Assembly: GCA_900708905.1 (NCBI GenBank)
Contig: CAADRB010000057.1
Location: 124,001 to 188,000, forward strand
DNA length: 64,000 bases
Reading direction: 5' to 3'
DNA from: Hymenolepis diminuta
Taxonomy: Eukaryota; Platyhelminthes; Cestoda; Cyclophyllidea; Hymenolepididae
In this document: positions 11,701 to 24,896 of the stretch, in pieces
How positions within the stretch are numbered: the first letter of the stretch is position 1
Layout of the letters: every line of letters starts with the position of its first letter
Notes under the pieces: generated by a model
Told to the model about the DNA's origin: nothing
Databases searched by the model: none
Seen by the model: the letters and a program-made list of their open reading frames with translations, nothing else
Position numbers and translations under genes: made by a program

Positions 11701-14700
11701 TTGAATTTGGCAAATATTAACAACTGATACTTCGTAGGTCTAAAAAGGAAACACTATAATCCAAATGTTGTAATACAAACTTCGAATTAAAATTAATAAG
11801 AATATTTAACACGCTTGACTAAAGCGGAATTGAAAAATCAAATAAGTCGACCATATTGAACAAGCTGAGGTGAATTTAGGGATTAAAAAAATTTTCCTTA
11901 TAATTAGTTTTCATACTACATTTTATAATCCTCTCCTTTCTTCTAAATGTTATAATTATCGATACACATATCTTTCTGCCGAAAAATTGCTTCTACGCGC
12001 GCATTGATTTGCAGTGATTCCATTCTATAGTCCGTACAACTGGAAAGGGTTGTAGCCTAGCTGTTCTACTTTGGCGTCTAACTCTTAGCCAGAGCCCCTT
12101 CCTGCTAAAAAACTGATCATTTTTAATCAAATGAACTAAAGAGATAGACTAACTGACCAGCAGCGTTTCATCAAAACTCGAAATTCAGTAGGACAAGAGG
12201 TGGGGATAGGGAGGCTGAAGCGATTGCTAGCGATTCCGTAGATGATAGCACCAACATCCACTCCATTGAAGGGTATTTCACAGGTAAGAATCTCCCAAAC
12301 AATCACTCCGAAAGACCTTAATTGAAAAGTTAAAACTGAAATATTTATTCCTTAATATTTGCATAAACAATGAGTCTTACTTAGATTGCATTTCAAATAG
12401 CTGCTTAAAACAAACATCGAGTGATGGCTCCCATCATTCAATTTTAAGTCCTCAAAGAGCTTTATTTTTCTCAGTGTTAGGAAGCCGAATCGAATATTTT
12501 GGGTGCAAACGAGTGAACTTCATGAGCCTAATCTCTTGTTCGCTGAATTGTCGATTTCATTGGATTTCTACATTCACTCCTGGACCATCAATGAAGTAAA
12601 TATCGCCATAACTATTGGCTTACCAGGCAGCCAATCACTTTCCCACGTATCCAATTTTATATAAGCGAACTTATTTTCATAATAAAAAAATCGGTGTTTG
12701 ATCTACAGGTTTTCTCTCAACTTCTTCCAAGAGTCTGAGTAATTGCAACTTTATAAAACACAGTGAATAAACACAATATTTTACAGCCATTTCCATTTAG
12801 CTGCGCATTTACAAAGCGTCGGCCAATTTATCAGTAAATGTCACTATATGCGGTGCTGACAATCCTGAGTTTATACACAAGTGGCACTAAGAACGCACAA
12901 ATACTTTACAAAAATGAAATAGATTCCCCCTGTTTTGATATCTAGCCCTGAATAAAATACCGAACGTTACCTCTTATTATTAATTAACTTTATATAAGAT
13001 ATGTGCAAATTAAAATGGTCCCATTTTATTAAGGGTTGTGACATTGGCGTAATTTGAAAACAAAGTCCATATTGCTTCATCTATACTTGATTTTCTCAAT
13101 ATGAGGCTAGGTTACCCTTATTAAGCTATCATTATTTAATACTGACATAAAAAATAACTACATCAGAGGGCTTACCAGACATCTACTTTAAAGGAGCAGG
13201 GCTCATCACGCATAATCTCTGGAGCCATCCACGCTACGGTTCCAGCAAATGACATCTTTGTGGAATTTTCGGTGAATTCTTTCGATACTCCAAAGTCTGA
13301 TATCTTCAGTTGACCATCATCGCCAATAAGAATACTTTTAAAAAAATAAGAAAACAATTTTCAGATCAATTGATGTGAAAATCACATCCTAATTTCACTT
13401 TATTTCTTGACCCAGATCATTTGGACTTATTCAAAAGCAAGTGCTGATTCGTCGTGATTGTCAATATACATATTATCTTTTTCCCGACTAGTTTGGTATT
13501 TGCAGTTTATGTAGAACGGTATAGGTGACCTGTTTTTGGAGGACGAACGTGCAAGGGGAGGATTTTATTGATCAATCAGATTGTAGCCTTGAGCTTTATA
13601 CGATGTAAAATATCGGGAAAGAAGAATAAGTCGAGATTGTTTATGATTATCATTATTATTAATCTTGGAGTGAATACCAACAAATTTAAGATATTTAGAT
13701 TGAAATTAATACAATTATTACTGATACAAAAAATAATTCACTGCATTGGACCGGTAGTCATAAATATTTCAAATAGATTATATTATAATAATATTATATC
13801 CCATTTTTGTAGTTCTGATATATGGCTGTCACTTCCTATTCACCTTAGTTAATATTTAACTCCGGGAATTTACATATTAACGGTGTTATCTTTGATGTTT
13901 CGAGAGCTATTGAATTCAATTTCAGTAGTTATCCAGGTTTAACTCACTTTGGAGATTTGAGGTCTCGATGAATAACTTTGTGGCTATGAAGATAATTCAT
14001 ACCTTGGGCAATTTGCTGAGTCCAACTAATAATACTCTCAATGCTCACGGACGTATTATTATGAATTATGTCAAAGAGGTTTCCATTTGGACAATATTCC
14101 ATGAGAATGGAGTACCATGGACCATCAATCGAAACTCCCCTAGAAAAAAAAGGAAAACATACAATAAAATACATTTAAACAAATTTAAGAAGGGATTAAG
14201 AGAAATAGGTAATAAATTTAGCCTCGACATTGTGAAAGTTCACATGCCTCTATTCTGATTGGCAAACCCCAAGTTACTAATTTTGCCTAACTTTGAGCGA
14301 AAGAGCGTGGAGGCGTTGGCCAATAAGATTCCACTCTGGCCTGAAACTTAATTTAATCTGCCCCAAAGTGTGTTCGACAAGACTTCTGCTACCAGTTTAA
14401 TATTGCAGAACAATATTTGTGCCAGTTATCTAACTAGCTAAAAACATAGCAATTTGGTCAAAAGTTTTTATTTAAACGTATTAAAACATGAAGGGGTAAT
14501 ACTCGTATTTAATAGGTAGGTATTAGAGGAACTCACAGAAACTGAACGACATTTGGATGGCACAGACCGCGAAGATGTCGAATTTCTGTCTCGGACTGTT
14601 TGCTGACTTTTTTGACCGCAATGACGCGACCTCGGAGTGTTGCTTTGTAGACTGATCCCTGTGCTCCAGATCCAACGTATTGCAGATCATCGATTTCTGA

Positions 14701-17700
14701 TGGGGGCCATTCCCATTGAGGTTCTAATTATAAAGTATGTAATAATATCCTATTTGAGGAGACAAATTAAGCCTTTTAGAAGGAACTTATAATTCTAATA
14801 GCTGAACAATTGAAATCGCATTAAATTTCGCTTAATCTGCTCTGAGATTTGAAGCAAAACCGAACCATATTCTGGGAAACAGCAAGTCATTGATTTAGCT
14901 AAAACTAAATTATAATTATTTATCATCCAAAAATAAATAATTTAATTAATTTTTAATGCTATTCTGAAAGCATATCTAATTTTTCAGCTATAGGGCCAAT
15001 AATTAACGGCTCTTTGACAATCTTATAACTAGTTAGATAAGAGTTACGCCGCCACACAATCTTTTAGGCTTAGTTAATTGTAGTGGGCACTTTCTTCTGC
15101 TAACAGACACATTTGAAATGAACTGTAAAATACGAAATTTAGAAAATGTAAATGATTGTGAACCTTCATTCTGGAAAACCTATATCTCTAACAATTTTCA
15201 CCCACTTGTCTTCAAAGCCCTAACTGAGCATTTAAAATCTAACTACAATCCCAGCCACAAATGAGGTTATATAGAGATCTTAGTTTAAATACGCACAATT
15301 CTGCAATTCGGCTTTCTCTTTCTCCAAAAAACTATATTAAAAATTACGAACTGTCAGTCTAAATAGTACCTTTAACAAAACCTCTCATTCAATAAAACAA
15401 ATATCATAGGTTAACGTGGGGATTTAGTGACAATATTTATTCTGACGTCCAAACTCCTAGTTTTGTCAGGGAGAAGGCTAAAATTTAGGAATACCCAACA
15501 TAGGATAGAGAAAAATAGCAAAGGTTTTGTGCTTTCAAGCTTTTATGTACTTTACCAAAATATGCTATAAAGGGGATAGAGACTGAAGGCATCAGCCTCG
15601 AAACAAACGAACAGAAAAGCAGGGAGATAGGAGAAAGTAGAGCTCAATTTGAAGGAGTTAGGAGGTGGGTGAAATGTAACAAACAGTTTAAGGGTAGAGG
15701 GATGAATAAAAAAAGTGAAGTTCGGTATTTAGAAAGAAAAATAGATTAGATCGATAGACAAATTAGACTAATCATCAATCAAAAGCAAACTATACTTACA
15801 AAGGAATAATTATGAAATTATCCAGACACGGCCGAAACTTATCAAATTTGTTGTCAAACACTCCCTTTGATAATTTTTTATCCTATCCGGACTTATTTTC
15901 CCCGTTTTTATTTGTATTCACGGATGTATAGACCAGATGTATATAGCAACAGAAGAGTGAAACTTATGGGGATTTGAAGAATATAATTCGGAGCGATCGT
16001 TCTGAAGGTTCAAAGGATTACGCATTGAGGTAAATTAATGAATACTTTTGAGTTCCGTGTTATAATTGCAACGGTTTCAATCCTGTACGCTTTATACAAC
16101 TTAGTATATCTTACACATATTCTATATCTGTAGGTATATGACTTTGGATAAATTGTTGTAAATACTGCTACGTGTCTCTCCAGACCCATCATGTTTAGAC
16201 TTGCAGTGTTCAGCCATCTCTGTGACCCTTGGAATTGATTTATACTATTCCACAAATTTCCCTCTATTTCCCCTTTTTTCTGTCTGTCTATACGCTTATG
16301 TTATCCCTTTAGTTATGTATAACTCATCGTAGCAAACACCACTTTAGGTTTTCATCTCTCACCTACAAGTATTCTCACCATCGTTTTCACTATTCTTCGA
16401 AAATAGAAGAAACTATTTCCTAGATTCTGCATTACAAGTTATCTAAATTTTATGATATCCTCTGTGTTGTCTACTCTTATTAAATGAATTAAATGTACTG
16501 ACATAATGATCTATCAGTCGATAGACTCACTTATTAAATATTCGGCTACTACGAAACCAATATTTTGAGTTCAAAGAAACCCTGATGAAATTAAAATCTA
16601 GATTATTGCGTAAAAATATTCATCCCTCAATCTCATAACTTTTAACATTACGCTTACTTTTTTAGCAATTTTAATTATTTTATGTTTAGATATTACTAAG
16701 TCGCCTTTGCCGTGCCTTCTGCCATCCAGATATGTGACGAACATGCATTAAAGTCAATATAGGGAAGATCCGATCAGTCGAAGCATAAATTGTTATAATA
16801 ACCAGATTTAATGACTTTTATTGAAATGGTTTCCTAAAAAAACCAGAATAATAGTTATAGTTATAGTAAAATCAGACTAATCTAAGGTGACTAAGAGGAA
16901 AAACACGAATATAAAGAGCGTCGAGGTAACCAAAAAAATTAGAATGCTGCATCTTGTCCGGATAGACATTAAGCTTGTGTAACCACCCTCTCCCCAAACA
17001 ATTTACAACATAACCGGAAATACATCACACTTTCACAGCACTGTGACAACTTCCATTCCCCTCAAATTGAGACGTTTTAATCCCTCTCAGAGTGTAATGA
17101 TGGCCTAAAGAAAATTAAAACCATGATATAAAAAGCAATAGATCAAGTCATCTAATTATTTCCCTTTAAAGCATTCAATCTGGAAAGAGATTGCATTATC
17201 GTATTCAGATTTTCTCTCGATTCAAAATGCTAAAATTCGTTGATCTACCTCTTATTAACTAAATTCGAGGGGTATCAACTGATTTATATGCCTCTTCATA
17301 AAGGATTAAGTTTGCGGTGATTGTATGTTAGAATGAAAACAAACGTACTACATATTGACCTGATTGCATAACAAATAACTTTTGAAAATGCGACTAATAT
17401 GGAAGCTACTATTTCTAATATACGCTTCCGCTTTCATAATCCCAGCTCCCTTATTTTTAAAAATACTCGCTAAATCATCTTGGTATTCTTAGGCATACTT
17501 CTGTACTATATTGTATACATTAATTGTGATCAATACATATTGAAAAACTATTTGGCTTATGATATTACGTACCAGTTAAATCTGAATTAGTTGTGTTCTA
17601 TAACTCTCTTACTGACTGCTACCATGTAAAAGTAACAACTTAAGGTACCTTCCCACAAAAAAATCAAGAGTGATTGGTAGCAACAGGCTCGCATCTATGT

Positions 17701-19872
17701 TATATACTTCAAGAAAGCCTATTTTTAATATACTGAACCAAAGGAAAATGCCCACTGACTTCCCTCCCACCAAGGTTTCTAAGGGCTATAGTAAAGATAA
17801 TACTGCTGACAGATCAAGAAAGATGCGAAGGGAGTCTTTGGTAGAACAGACAGATTGGCTATAAATTAGAATTTTAGGAGAATATTAAACAGAAAAAAAA
17901 ACATTTAGAATGATTATGGTGGGATAATGTTCACCAAAAACAACCAAATATTAGCAATTATTTACATTACGCAACATATTCCAAACTGAACAAAAGTACT
18001 ATAAATGAATGCTACAAATCTTAGACTGACAGACTCAGTGAATATTCTTCTGGGTAAACAATAAATGTACTAATAATTAGGAAAGATCATCAGTAAACAT
18101 CTAAAAGTTTAGATTGATAACATCAAAATTATTGCACTTTGGCAAATTAATCTGAAATCAAGCTCTCCCAAAGGCGCAGCTCCACTTTTGGGAATTTAGA
18201 CTTGAAACTCAAATAATAACTCATTAATTCAGATTTTTAAAATAAAGAAGTAAATAGACAACATGAAAGTCAAAATCACCTTCAACTGTTTGGCAATTGG
18301 CCACAGGTTCGACCTCCTTTGTAAAGAGCCTAAAAAAAGCCTTAAAACATCCAAAATTCTCCGTGGGCGTAGACTTCTCAATGGATAGAGGAGTCACAGT
18401 TATTGTTTCAATAATCTCATCTGGTGGTGATATTTGAAGAGAGGAGGAATTTCTCAAATTGATCAGAAAGTTCGATACAGTTAAGGTGAGTTCTTCACCT
18501 CTTGATTGGGAGATTGTTTCCTCCTCCGTGGATTTGCATATCAGATCGGTAGGACGAGGAGAGACGGCTGGAGCACGCGCCTCTGACGGTAGTTTGAAAT
18601 GGGCGGTAGAAAAATGGATTGTGGGACTACATGTCATGACATTCTCGTCCTCTTCATTCTCCTCTTCCCCTAAATCGTCATCTTCGAATTGGGAGGATCC
18701 AGTGTAAGGAAGAAAAGATTTTCTAATCTGCTGAAGCTGAGATCGATTCAACCTTGAAGCCTCTCTGTATCAAAGAAAAACAGAAGGAATATATTAAATA
18801 AAGCATATATAAAAAAGATTATCCTATTTAATTTATCGAGTTGTGAACCTCGGTCTTAGACGAATTCGTGCTTGAAAAGTGAAATACAAAGAGATTAGTA
18901 CCATCTAACCTAAAAAACGCTAATTATGCTATGTCATTTCAACACATAAAAATCTAAGAAATCAAAGCACTAATTTACAACTATATCTCCAAGTACCAAT
19001 TCACCAGCCACATATGTAATGATAAAGATTTTATAGGTAAACAAAGTGGAATTATAAAGAGAACGTAACATTTTGACTAAATAAAACCAACAAATGCATG
19101 GTATCAGTAAAATATAAAGAGATTATAAAATGTTCATAGAAATTAAATTATAAAAAAAAACATTTTAAGACTATTTAAAAATAAATAAGAATATTAAATA
19201 CAAATTTTGGGCAGAAAGAGAAATGTATTGAGAAAGAAAGGTAGGGAAAACGCACCTGAGAATCGGAGTGACAAAAACGTGGGGATCGTGAATAGAGACT
19301 GAATGCAAGGATGAAACAGTATTGGCGTCATCTCGATTTGTTATAAATCCGCTTGAGGCCGAATGTGCGCAGGATAGATCACTACAGGCCTCTCCTGATA
19401 AAGTGTAAAAAGCAGGTCGATAATAAATAATCTGATTTGAGAGCATTTACGGAGTTTGTATATATTACAATAAACGCGTGGGTGGGACGCACAAGCTGAT
19501 ATTGGACAAAATTTGTGGCAGAGCCAAAAATACTTCCCCGACATTCAAAGTTAAAAGCATGCATAAAATCCCTTCATTTAATTTTAAAAAATTAATTATA
19601 CAGGAGTAATTAAAAACGAAATGCAAAAACATATATTGGACACATAAAAATTAGTAAAGTTTTTAATTGAAACATATTCGATAATAATAACTACCTAAGG
19701 AATTTTTGATGGTATTTGTGAAGTGAGATATGTCAGAAATTGTATCTTCAAAGGAAACTCCCGAAGAGGACAGAGAGGATTCAGAGGAAAGGGGTTTTGG
19801 TCGGGATATAGGTTTTCCAGGGCGCTTGAGATTATCAGGAATTTCAGATTGGCAGACTTCATTGAAAGCCAT
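5760..19872 (-). CDS. MAP3K12/13: Dual leucine zipper kinase (DLK/LZK family MAP3K)
   Basis: Upstream MAP3K of JNK/p38 cascades, orthologous to the family that includes Wallenda and DLK-1, which signals axon injury. Fourteen exons: 19695-19872, 19256-19394, 18280-18764, 14537-14723, 13948-14139, 13176-13334, 12158-12316, 10811-10955, 10020-10210, 9594-9938, 8418-8658, 7983-8344, 6156-6522 and 5760-6086. They give 3477 nt, about 1158 residues. Residues near 255 carry the family's [10 protein letters not shown] segment. The kinase domain (about 279-530) has [13 protein letters not shown] with Lys305, HRDLKSPN with Asp389, DFG with Asp407 and the activation segment [16 protein letters not shown], so it should be active. 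Exon 9 is the leucine-zipper coiled coil. The tail is Ser- and Arg-rich and ends in a second predicted coiled coil. The last exon could instead splice at 5793. The ATG at 19872 follows an in-frame TAG and a TTCAG acceptor. Confidence 0.92.
14724..18279 (-). other. large intron of the DLK gene
   Basis: The 3.6 kb intron separates the exon with the N-terminal [10 protein letters not shown] segment from the first kinase exon. It holds no coding exon I can support in either strand; open frames such as 16010-16255 and 17670-17864 lack motifs and phase-compatible splice sites. Smaller introns over 300 bases in this gene (6523-7982, 8659-9593, 10211-10810, 10956-12157, 12317-13175, 13335-13947, 14140-14536 and 18765-19255) likewise show nothing recognisable. 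Confidence 0.6.
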
Positions 19873-20834
19873 ACTGAATAGCTAGATATTTACTGGATAA
19901 AACATTGCCATATAACAAAGGTATTTTATTAGATATTATTATTAAAGGAATAATTTTATGCTTCAAACGGGCAAAATAGAATACCATTAGATTTAAATGA
20001 TCAAAAATTATCTAAAATATTAAAAATCATTCAATATTTGCCGGCTTTAAACAATAGAAACTCACACTTTAATAACATAATCCCATCTATAATTAGAAAC
20101 CAACACTGATTTTATAAATGCCCTTGAAATGAACACATTAAACAAATACCACATTTAACAGGTTTGGTCAAATATTACCTAATTTTACTCCATTTACATT
20201 AAATTAGGTCGCAAAATTTATTTTTAAGCTTGTACATGTCTTGGAGCGTTTATAATAAGTGAATAAAACGATTTATTGCAACATTAAGTTGCTTTTGAAT
20301 TTTAAGTCGAATAATTCGACTTAACAAAGTAACAAAAGTAAAATTTCTTAAGTATTCATAATATGCGTATATTACAGCTGCTTTCCGAAATCTAATTTTA
20401 CATTAAGTTCTAATCCGGGTTCCAAATTTAAAACATAAATGATTAATTTGTCTATTATACTGCATATACACACATGCTAAACTTATAAAAACACTTACTT
20501 GTATTAAATTAATTCTAATAATTGTAATAAAGTTGATCTCTATCGAAGCCACTTCGATCGAATTGATGGAATAAGTCGCCAGCTCAGTTTATAGGTGCAT
20601 ATATGCCACCCCCAGTTTATTAATTAGTAAATTAGGTTTATATACAGAATATTTCTTTGGTAGACGTCAGCCATATCTCGTTGTCGGTGTCTCGGCATGA
20701 TGATCTATATTTGTTTAGGTATCAATGTGCAAATACACAGGGGGACCACCTGTGGACATTATAGTGGAGATCTTATCGCCAATTAATCATTTCTAATCAC
20801 CAGGTGTTGATAGACATCTGCTGGCAATAGCAAT
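19873..20834. promoter_or_regulatory. upstream region of the DLK gene
   Basis: AT-rich flank between the DLK start codon and the assembly gap. It should contain the promoter or the trans-splice outron of the kinase, but I see no well-placed TATA box, CCAAT box or other named element. No coding sequence is recognised. Confidence 0.3.
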
Positions 20835-21371
20835 NNNNNNNNNNNNNNNNNNNNNNNNNNNNNNNNNNNNNNNNNNNNNNNNNNNNNNNNNNNNNNNNNN
20901 NNNNNNNNNNNNNNNNNNNNNNNNNNNNNNNNNNNNNNNNNNNNNNNNNNNNNNNNNNNNNNNNNNNNNNNNNNNNNNNNNNNNNNNNNNNNNNNNNNNN
21001 NNNNNNNNNNNNNNNNNNNNNNNNNNNNNNNNNNNNNNNNNNNNNNNNNNNNNNNNNNNNNNNNNNNNNNNNNNNNNNNNNNNNNNNNNNNNNNNNNNNN
21101 NNNNNNNNNNNNNNNNNNNNNNNNNNNNNNNNNNNNNNNNNNNNNNNNNNNNNNNNNNNNNNNNNNNNNNNNNNNNNNNNNNNNNNNNNNNNNNNNNNNN
21201 NNNNNNNNNNNNNNNNNNNNNNNNNNNNNNNNNNNNNNNNNNNNNNNNNNNNNNNNNNNNNNNNNNNNNNNNNNNNNNNNNNNNNNNNNNNNNNNNNNNN
21301 NNNNNNNNNNNNNNNNNNNNNNNNNNNNNNNNNNNNNNNNNNNNNNNNNNNNNNNNNNNNNNNNNNNNNNN
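20835..21371. other. assembly gap (537 N)
   Basis: Run of undetermined bases. Its true length may differ from the number of Ns, and any promoter or exon inside it is invisible here. Confidence 0.99.
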
Positions 21372-21553
21372 GCTGATTAAGTTTGAATTCTATGAAAAAA
21401 TCTTTTTAAAATAATGATTTTTTATTACAATGATAACGGGAACTTCATATTTGTTGGAAGTAGTAGAGATCAAATCTACTTGAAGCTAATAAATACTATT
21501 ATTGTGAAAATATTTTCATTTATCAGTTACTGAACTAGAGAGCATGATATCCA

Positions 21554-21802
21554 TTAACGATTAGGGATTTGGAATGATATAGCATTGTCAAGAGTATTCC
21601 GCCTATGTTGTGCGTACATCGATACTAACACAGATGTCAATCGTTGCACGGAAACATTAACGACCAGATACGACCTACGTTTCACGGAGAAGTGTCTTTC
21701 ACAAAATTTGGGTGACTTTCCTGGCCACCGATAAACTGTTCTAGCGTCACAGACGACTTGACTTATTCCATCTATGTGATCTAGGTCCGCATCATTTACC
21801 TT
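21554..21802 (-). CDS. orphan exon candidate, unknown product
   Basis: An open stretch with visibly higher G+C than its flanks reads from a possible acceptor TTTTTAAAG near 21801 to a TAA ending at 21554. It encodes about 82 residues including DADLDHIDGISQVVCDA and RWPGKSPKFCERHFSVK, with charged and cysteine-containing segments that look protein-like. There is no in-frame ATG at the beginning, so it would be an internal or terminal exon. A second possible end is a GTAGGT donor after SVK. I do not recognise the family and cannot find partner exons; upstream ones could lie toward 22600-22872, where a hydrophobic open frame sits on the same strand. It could also be a decayed element. Confidence 0.25.
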   Translation of the reverse strand, partial: KVNDADLDHIDGISQVVCDARTVYRWPGKSPKFCERHFSVKRRSYLVVNVSVQRLTSVLVSMYAQHRRNTLDNAISFQIPNR

Positions 21803-24551
21803 TAAAAAGAAGCATTGGGCAGACGTAGAAATATTTGATATTATGCACAAATAATTTTGTGCAAAGGGACTAAATTGATAATCCTGACAAAAAATGACTT
21901 TACTTCTTAATTAATTAATAAGGGCACTCTCAGATTTTTTAATATTACCTTTTTATATTGTAGTCTAATTTATAAGAGGCATTTATCCACTTAAATAAAC
22001 ACTCATTTAATATTTAATGCAGCAATTGTACCACTGGTGAACCACCCAATATATTTAGCCTCATATTTACTAACCTTTATTTCATTAAACCATCTAAATA
22101 TTTGCAAATGCTAAATTTACCTCTTTGCGTTCATAATGCAAAGATTGCAACAAACCCCCGATCTTGGCAAGTTAAACTTTCCTTCTTGCAATTTCAAGAA
22201 GAATTATGTATCTTCGATAGATTTTGATTTATTTGATTAAAAATAAAGAAACTGGAATGAATGTTATGCTAGTGATCACAAAAATAACAATTCCATACAT
22301 TCGGCAACAATAGCTTCCTTTAACTCTCAAGAAATAAAAGTGGATTTATTTTCATCTTTTTCTTGAACTTTTTTCTGTTAATGAAGCTATTCAATACTTA
22401 AACAAATGAGATTATGTGTGAGCCAAATATAGGTGGATTCGAGCAATCCACTTTCAGAACAACGATTAAAATTTTGTTATAATTTTGTCGTATTTCACAA
22501 TGAGAACTGGCTGGTTGCAGCATATTTGTATTTCTTTCAGTCAGATTCAAGCTTTTAGAATGAAGATTATTTGATGCATGCTTGCTATAACGTAACCAAC
22601 TAGGAGTTCGGATAGTAATCTAGCAGAGCCAACAATCTAGAACACTCGGTAATATAGCAACTTAACACAGAAGCTAATAACCCACAGCAGATAAGAAGGC
22701 ACGTTGTAGTCAACACGAGTGTATTAACGAAACTCAAACTCAATCGGTATTGGCTTAAACAAAAACGAATAATTATCAAGTGTCTTTTATCGGTGGGGAA
22801 ATAAAGAAAGAAAATACATTTTTGTTCATAGAAGAAATATTGGGGGAAAATGATTATCATTTCTTCTAACAATACTGGAATATAGGAATTTGTTCAATTT
22901 GTTCTGATGTGGCACACTGACCAAATTCTTTGTATATCTTGAATATAATTCCTCTAATTAAGCTTCTATTTAAAGAATACTAGATGCCAGTTGTCACTAA
23001 ACACCTCATGATCAAGAATAATAAAATGCCTGCAATAGTACCTCGTCAATTCAGCATTCTCGGCAACTTCAAAATCGTTTTAGTGACATAATTACATGAC
23101 TTGTCCCTACTATGGGACCGTCGACCCACGGTGTATTGTAAAAGCAAGGTATAACCTAATACGGTTGTCCTTAACCTAATTGTTATTTTTATTCAATTAG
23201 GGAATCTGTTCATTTATTTTATAATGTAACCTAAATCTTTAAATATTTTACATGTTATATTTATTATCAATCAAAAATCCTTTCTAACTTTTTCTTGTAG
23301 AGATCTTTTAGGTGAAATGACATTTTTTAAGTCTACTTTTATTCGCTTTTGACTTCATAAACCAAACTTACAAAACAAAAGAGAACTGAATTATTGAAAG
23401 GCGTAATGCAAACAAAATACTTAATCAATGAAATCATCGGATGAGAGCTGATGACATGCTTGATTTAAATATGGTACTTTTATGAATGCTGACACTAAAT
23501 TCCATAAACCCGTTTTTACATCAGAATGTTCTTAATTAAAATATTCTCATCCATTGCAATTGAATATCTTTTCAATAAAATTCCGTGTCTACCGTTTTAT
23601 GAAAAAATTTTTGAGAATGTTATCAGCCTAAATGGTACGACAATATTATGATGTCATAAAAATAAGAATAAAAGAATAAAAGTGGCAAAATTCAACCAAA
23701 ACTATTTCAATACTTAACAAAAAGTGTATTCTTGAAGACAGTTTAGCCGATTTTTGAGACGATGTCAAGGGAATACCTCAAAAGAAAATTTGAATGAGAT
23801 GAAGCATGGTAGATTTCATGCCACAGTCTCTTACCGACATTTCATAGATAGTGTGAATGACACTTTGCAGGTCATAATCTATTAATAAAAACGTTGAAAA
23901 ACATGTAAAATCTGTTTTCTTTTTCTTGATCGAAGCAGGACTGTTGTTTTAGTTAATTAAAGGCATAGTTGAAAAGGCTTGACATTTTTTTTAAGAGCAC
24001 AGATTCTGTGGCAGTTTAGAAATATTATTTTTTTATTTTTCATCTACATATGCATTAATAAGAGTCAGAAGCGACTTTTTATACCTTTCACAGCTGTTTG
24101 GAATCATATCGATTTTTTCAAGTACTTAATTGATAGCTCATTCTCATTCCATTAAAGTTACTGCTCTTTTCGTTGTTTTAGTTTGACTCTTAAAGTGAGT
24201 AAAGATAAAAATATTGATGATTGAAAAATACAAGGTAGAAAAAGTTTACGCTTTCATGAGTACACAGGTCTGCAACTTATAGAAGTGTGAATTTACCCCC
24301 CGTATCTCAAATACCGCAGTTTAGTTCCCCTTTTTTCAGCCAAATGAATGGGAATCATTACAAATGAAGAAAGAGGGAAAGTCACTTAAAATAAATCAAA
24401 TCCAATTACAGAACTGATGCGGCTTAAGGATAATGACTCGAAATTAATCTAGAAACTCCTATCTTTAAACAATAATTTTATAATTTAAATGTATCCACAG
24501 GTTGAAACCTAGTAAGAAGATATCAAGCAATATATAAAGCTCAAATAGTCT
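21803..24551. other. AT-rich stretch, no recognised gene
   Basis: Mostly A+T-rich sequence. The only item noted is a minus-strand open frame at 22600-22872 whose last third contains a hydrophobic segment (FVNTLVLTTTCLLICCGLL) and two short cysteine pairs. It lacks a clear acceptor and family similarity, so it is not called as a gene. Confidence 0.4.
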
Positions 24552-24896
24552 GAAGGATGACTCTGTAATTTCCAAAATTACTCTGTTCGTATTCTCCATG
24601 AATATACTTCAGTTCGTCCACGAAGCAGCACTAATGTCTTTCTCTCCCACTCAAACCCCTATTTGTCATGTCTGGAAGAGTTTATCGATTCTCTTTTTTC
24701 TGTGATTGCCCCGTTTCATTTTAAGGTATATCTGTACTCATTCCTTCTCATGTGCCCTTATCCAAGTGGTTCATATAACTGATCTTTGTATTTCCACTCA
24801 CATACACATGATTGACATTCACCGGCTCCTACGCTTCCCTCTGTTCTCCTCCCTCCCTCATCTCCCTTACTTGCTCAAATTCCTCTCGTAGTTTAT
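24552..24896 (+). repeat. dispersed repeat, copy A
   Basis: About 345 bases that align along their length, with substitutions and small gaps, to the reverse complement of 61437-61808. Shared landmarks in order are GGATGACTCT, AACCCCTAT(T/C)TGTCATG, TCGATTCTC, CCCGTTTCATTT, TATTTCCACTCA or its variant, and CCTACGCTTC followed by a pyrimidine-rich tail. The ends are approximate. Neither copy has an obvious protein product; the open frames inside them are not conserved in frame. It is probably a short interspersed or non-autonomous element. Confidence 0.75.

Noticed and set aside
18459..18707. Plus-strand open frame opposite a DLK exon
   Set aside because: Shadow of the Ser/Glu-rich minus-strand exon 18280-18764, which matches the DLK N-terminal region.
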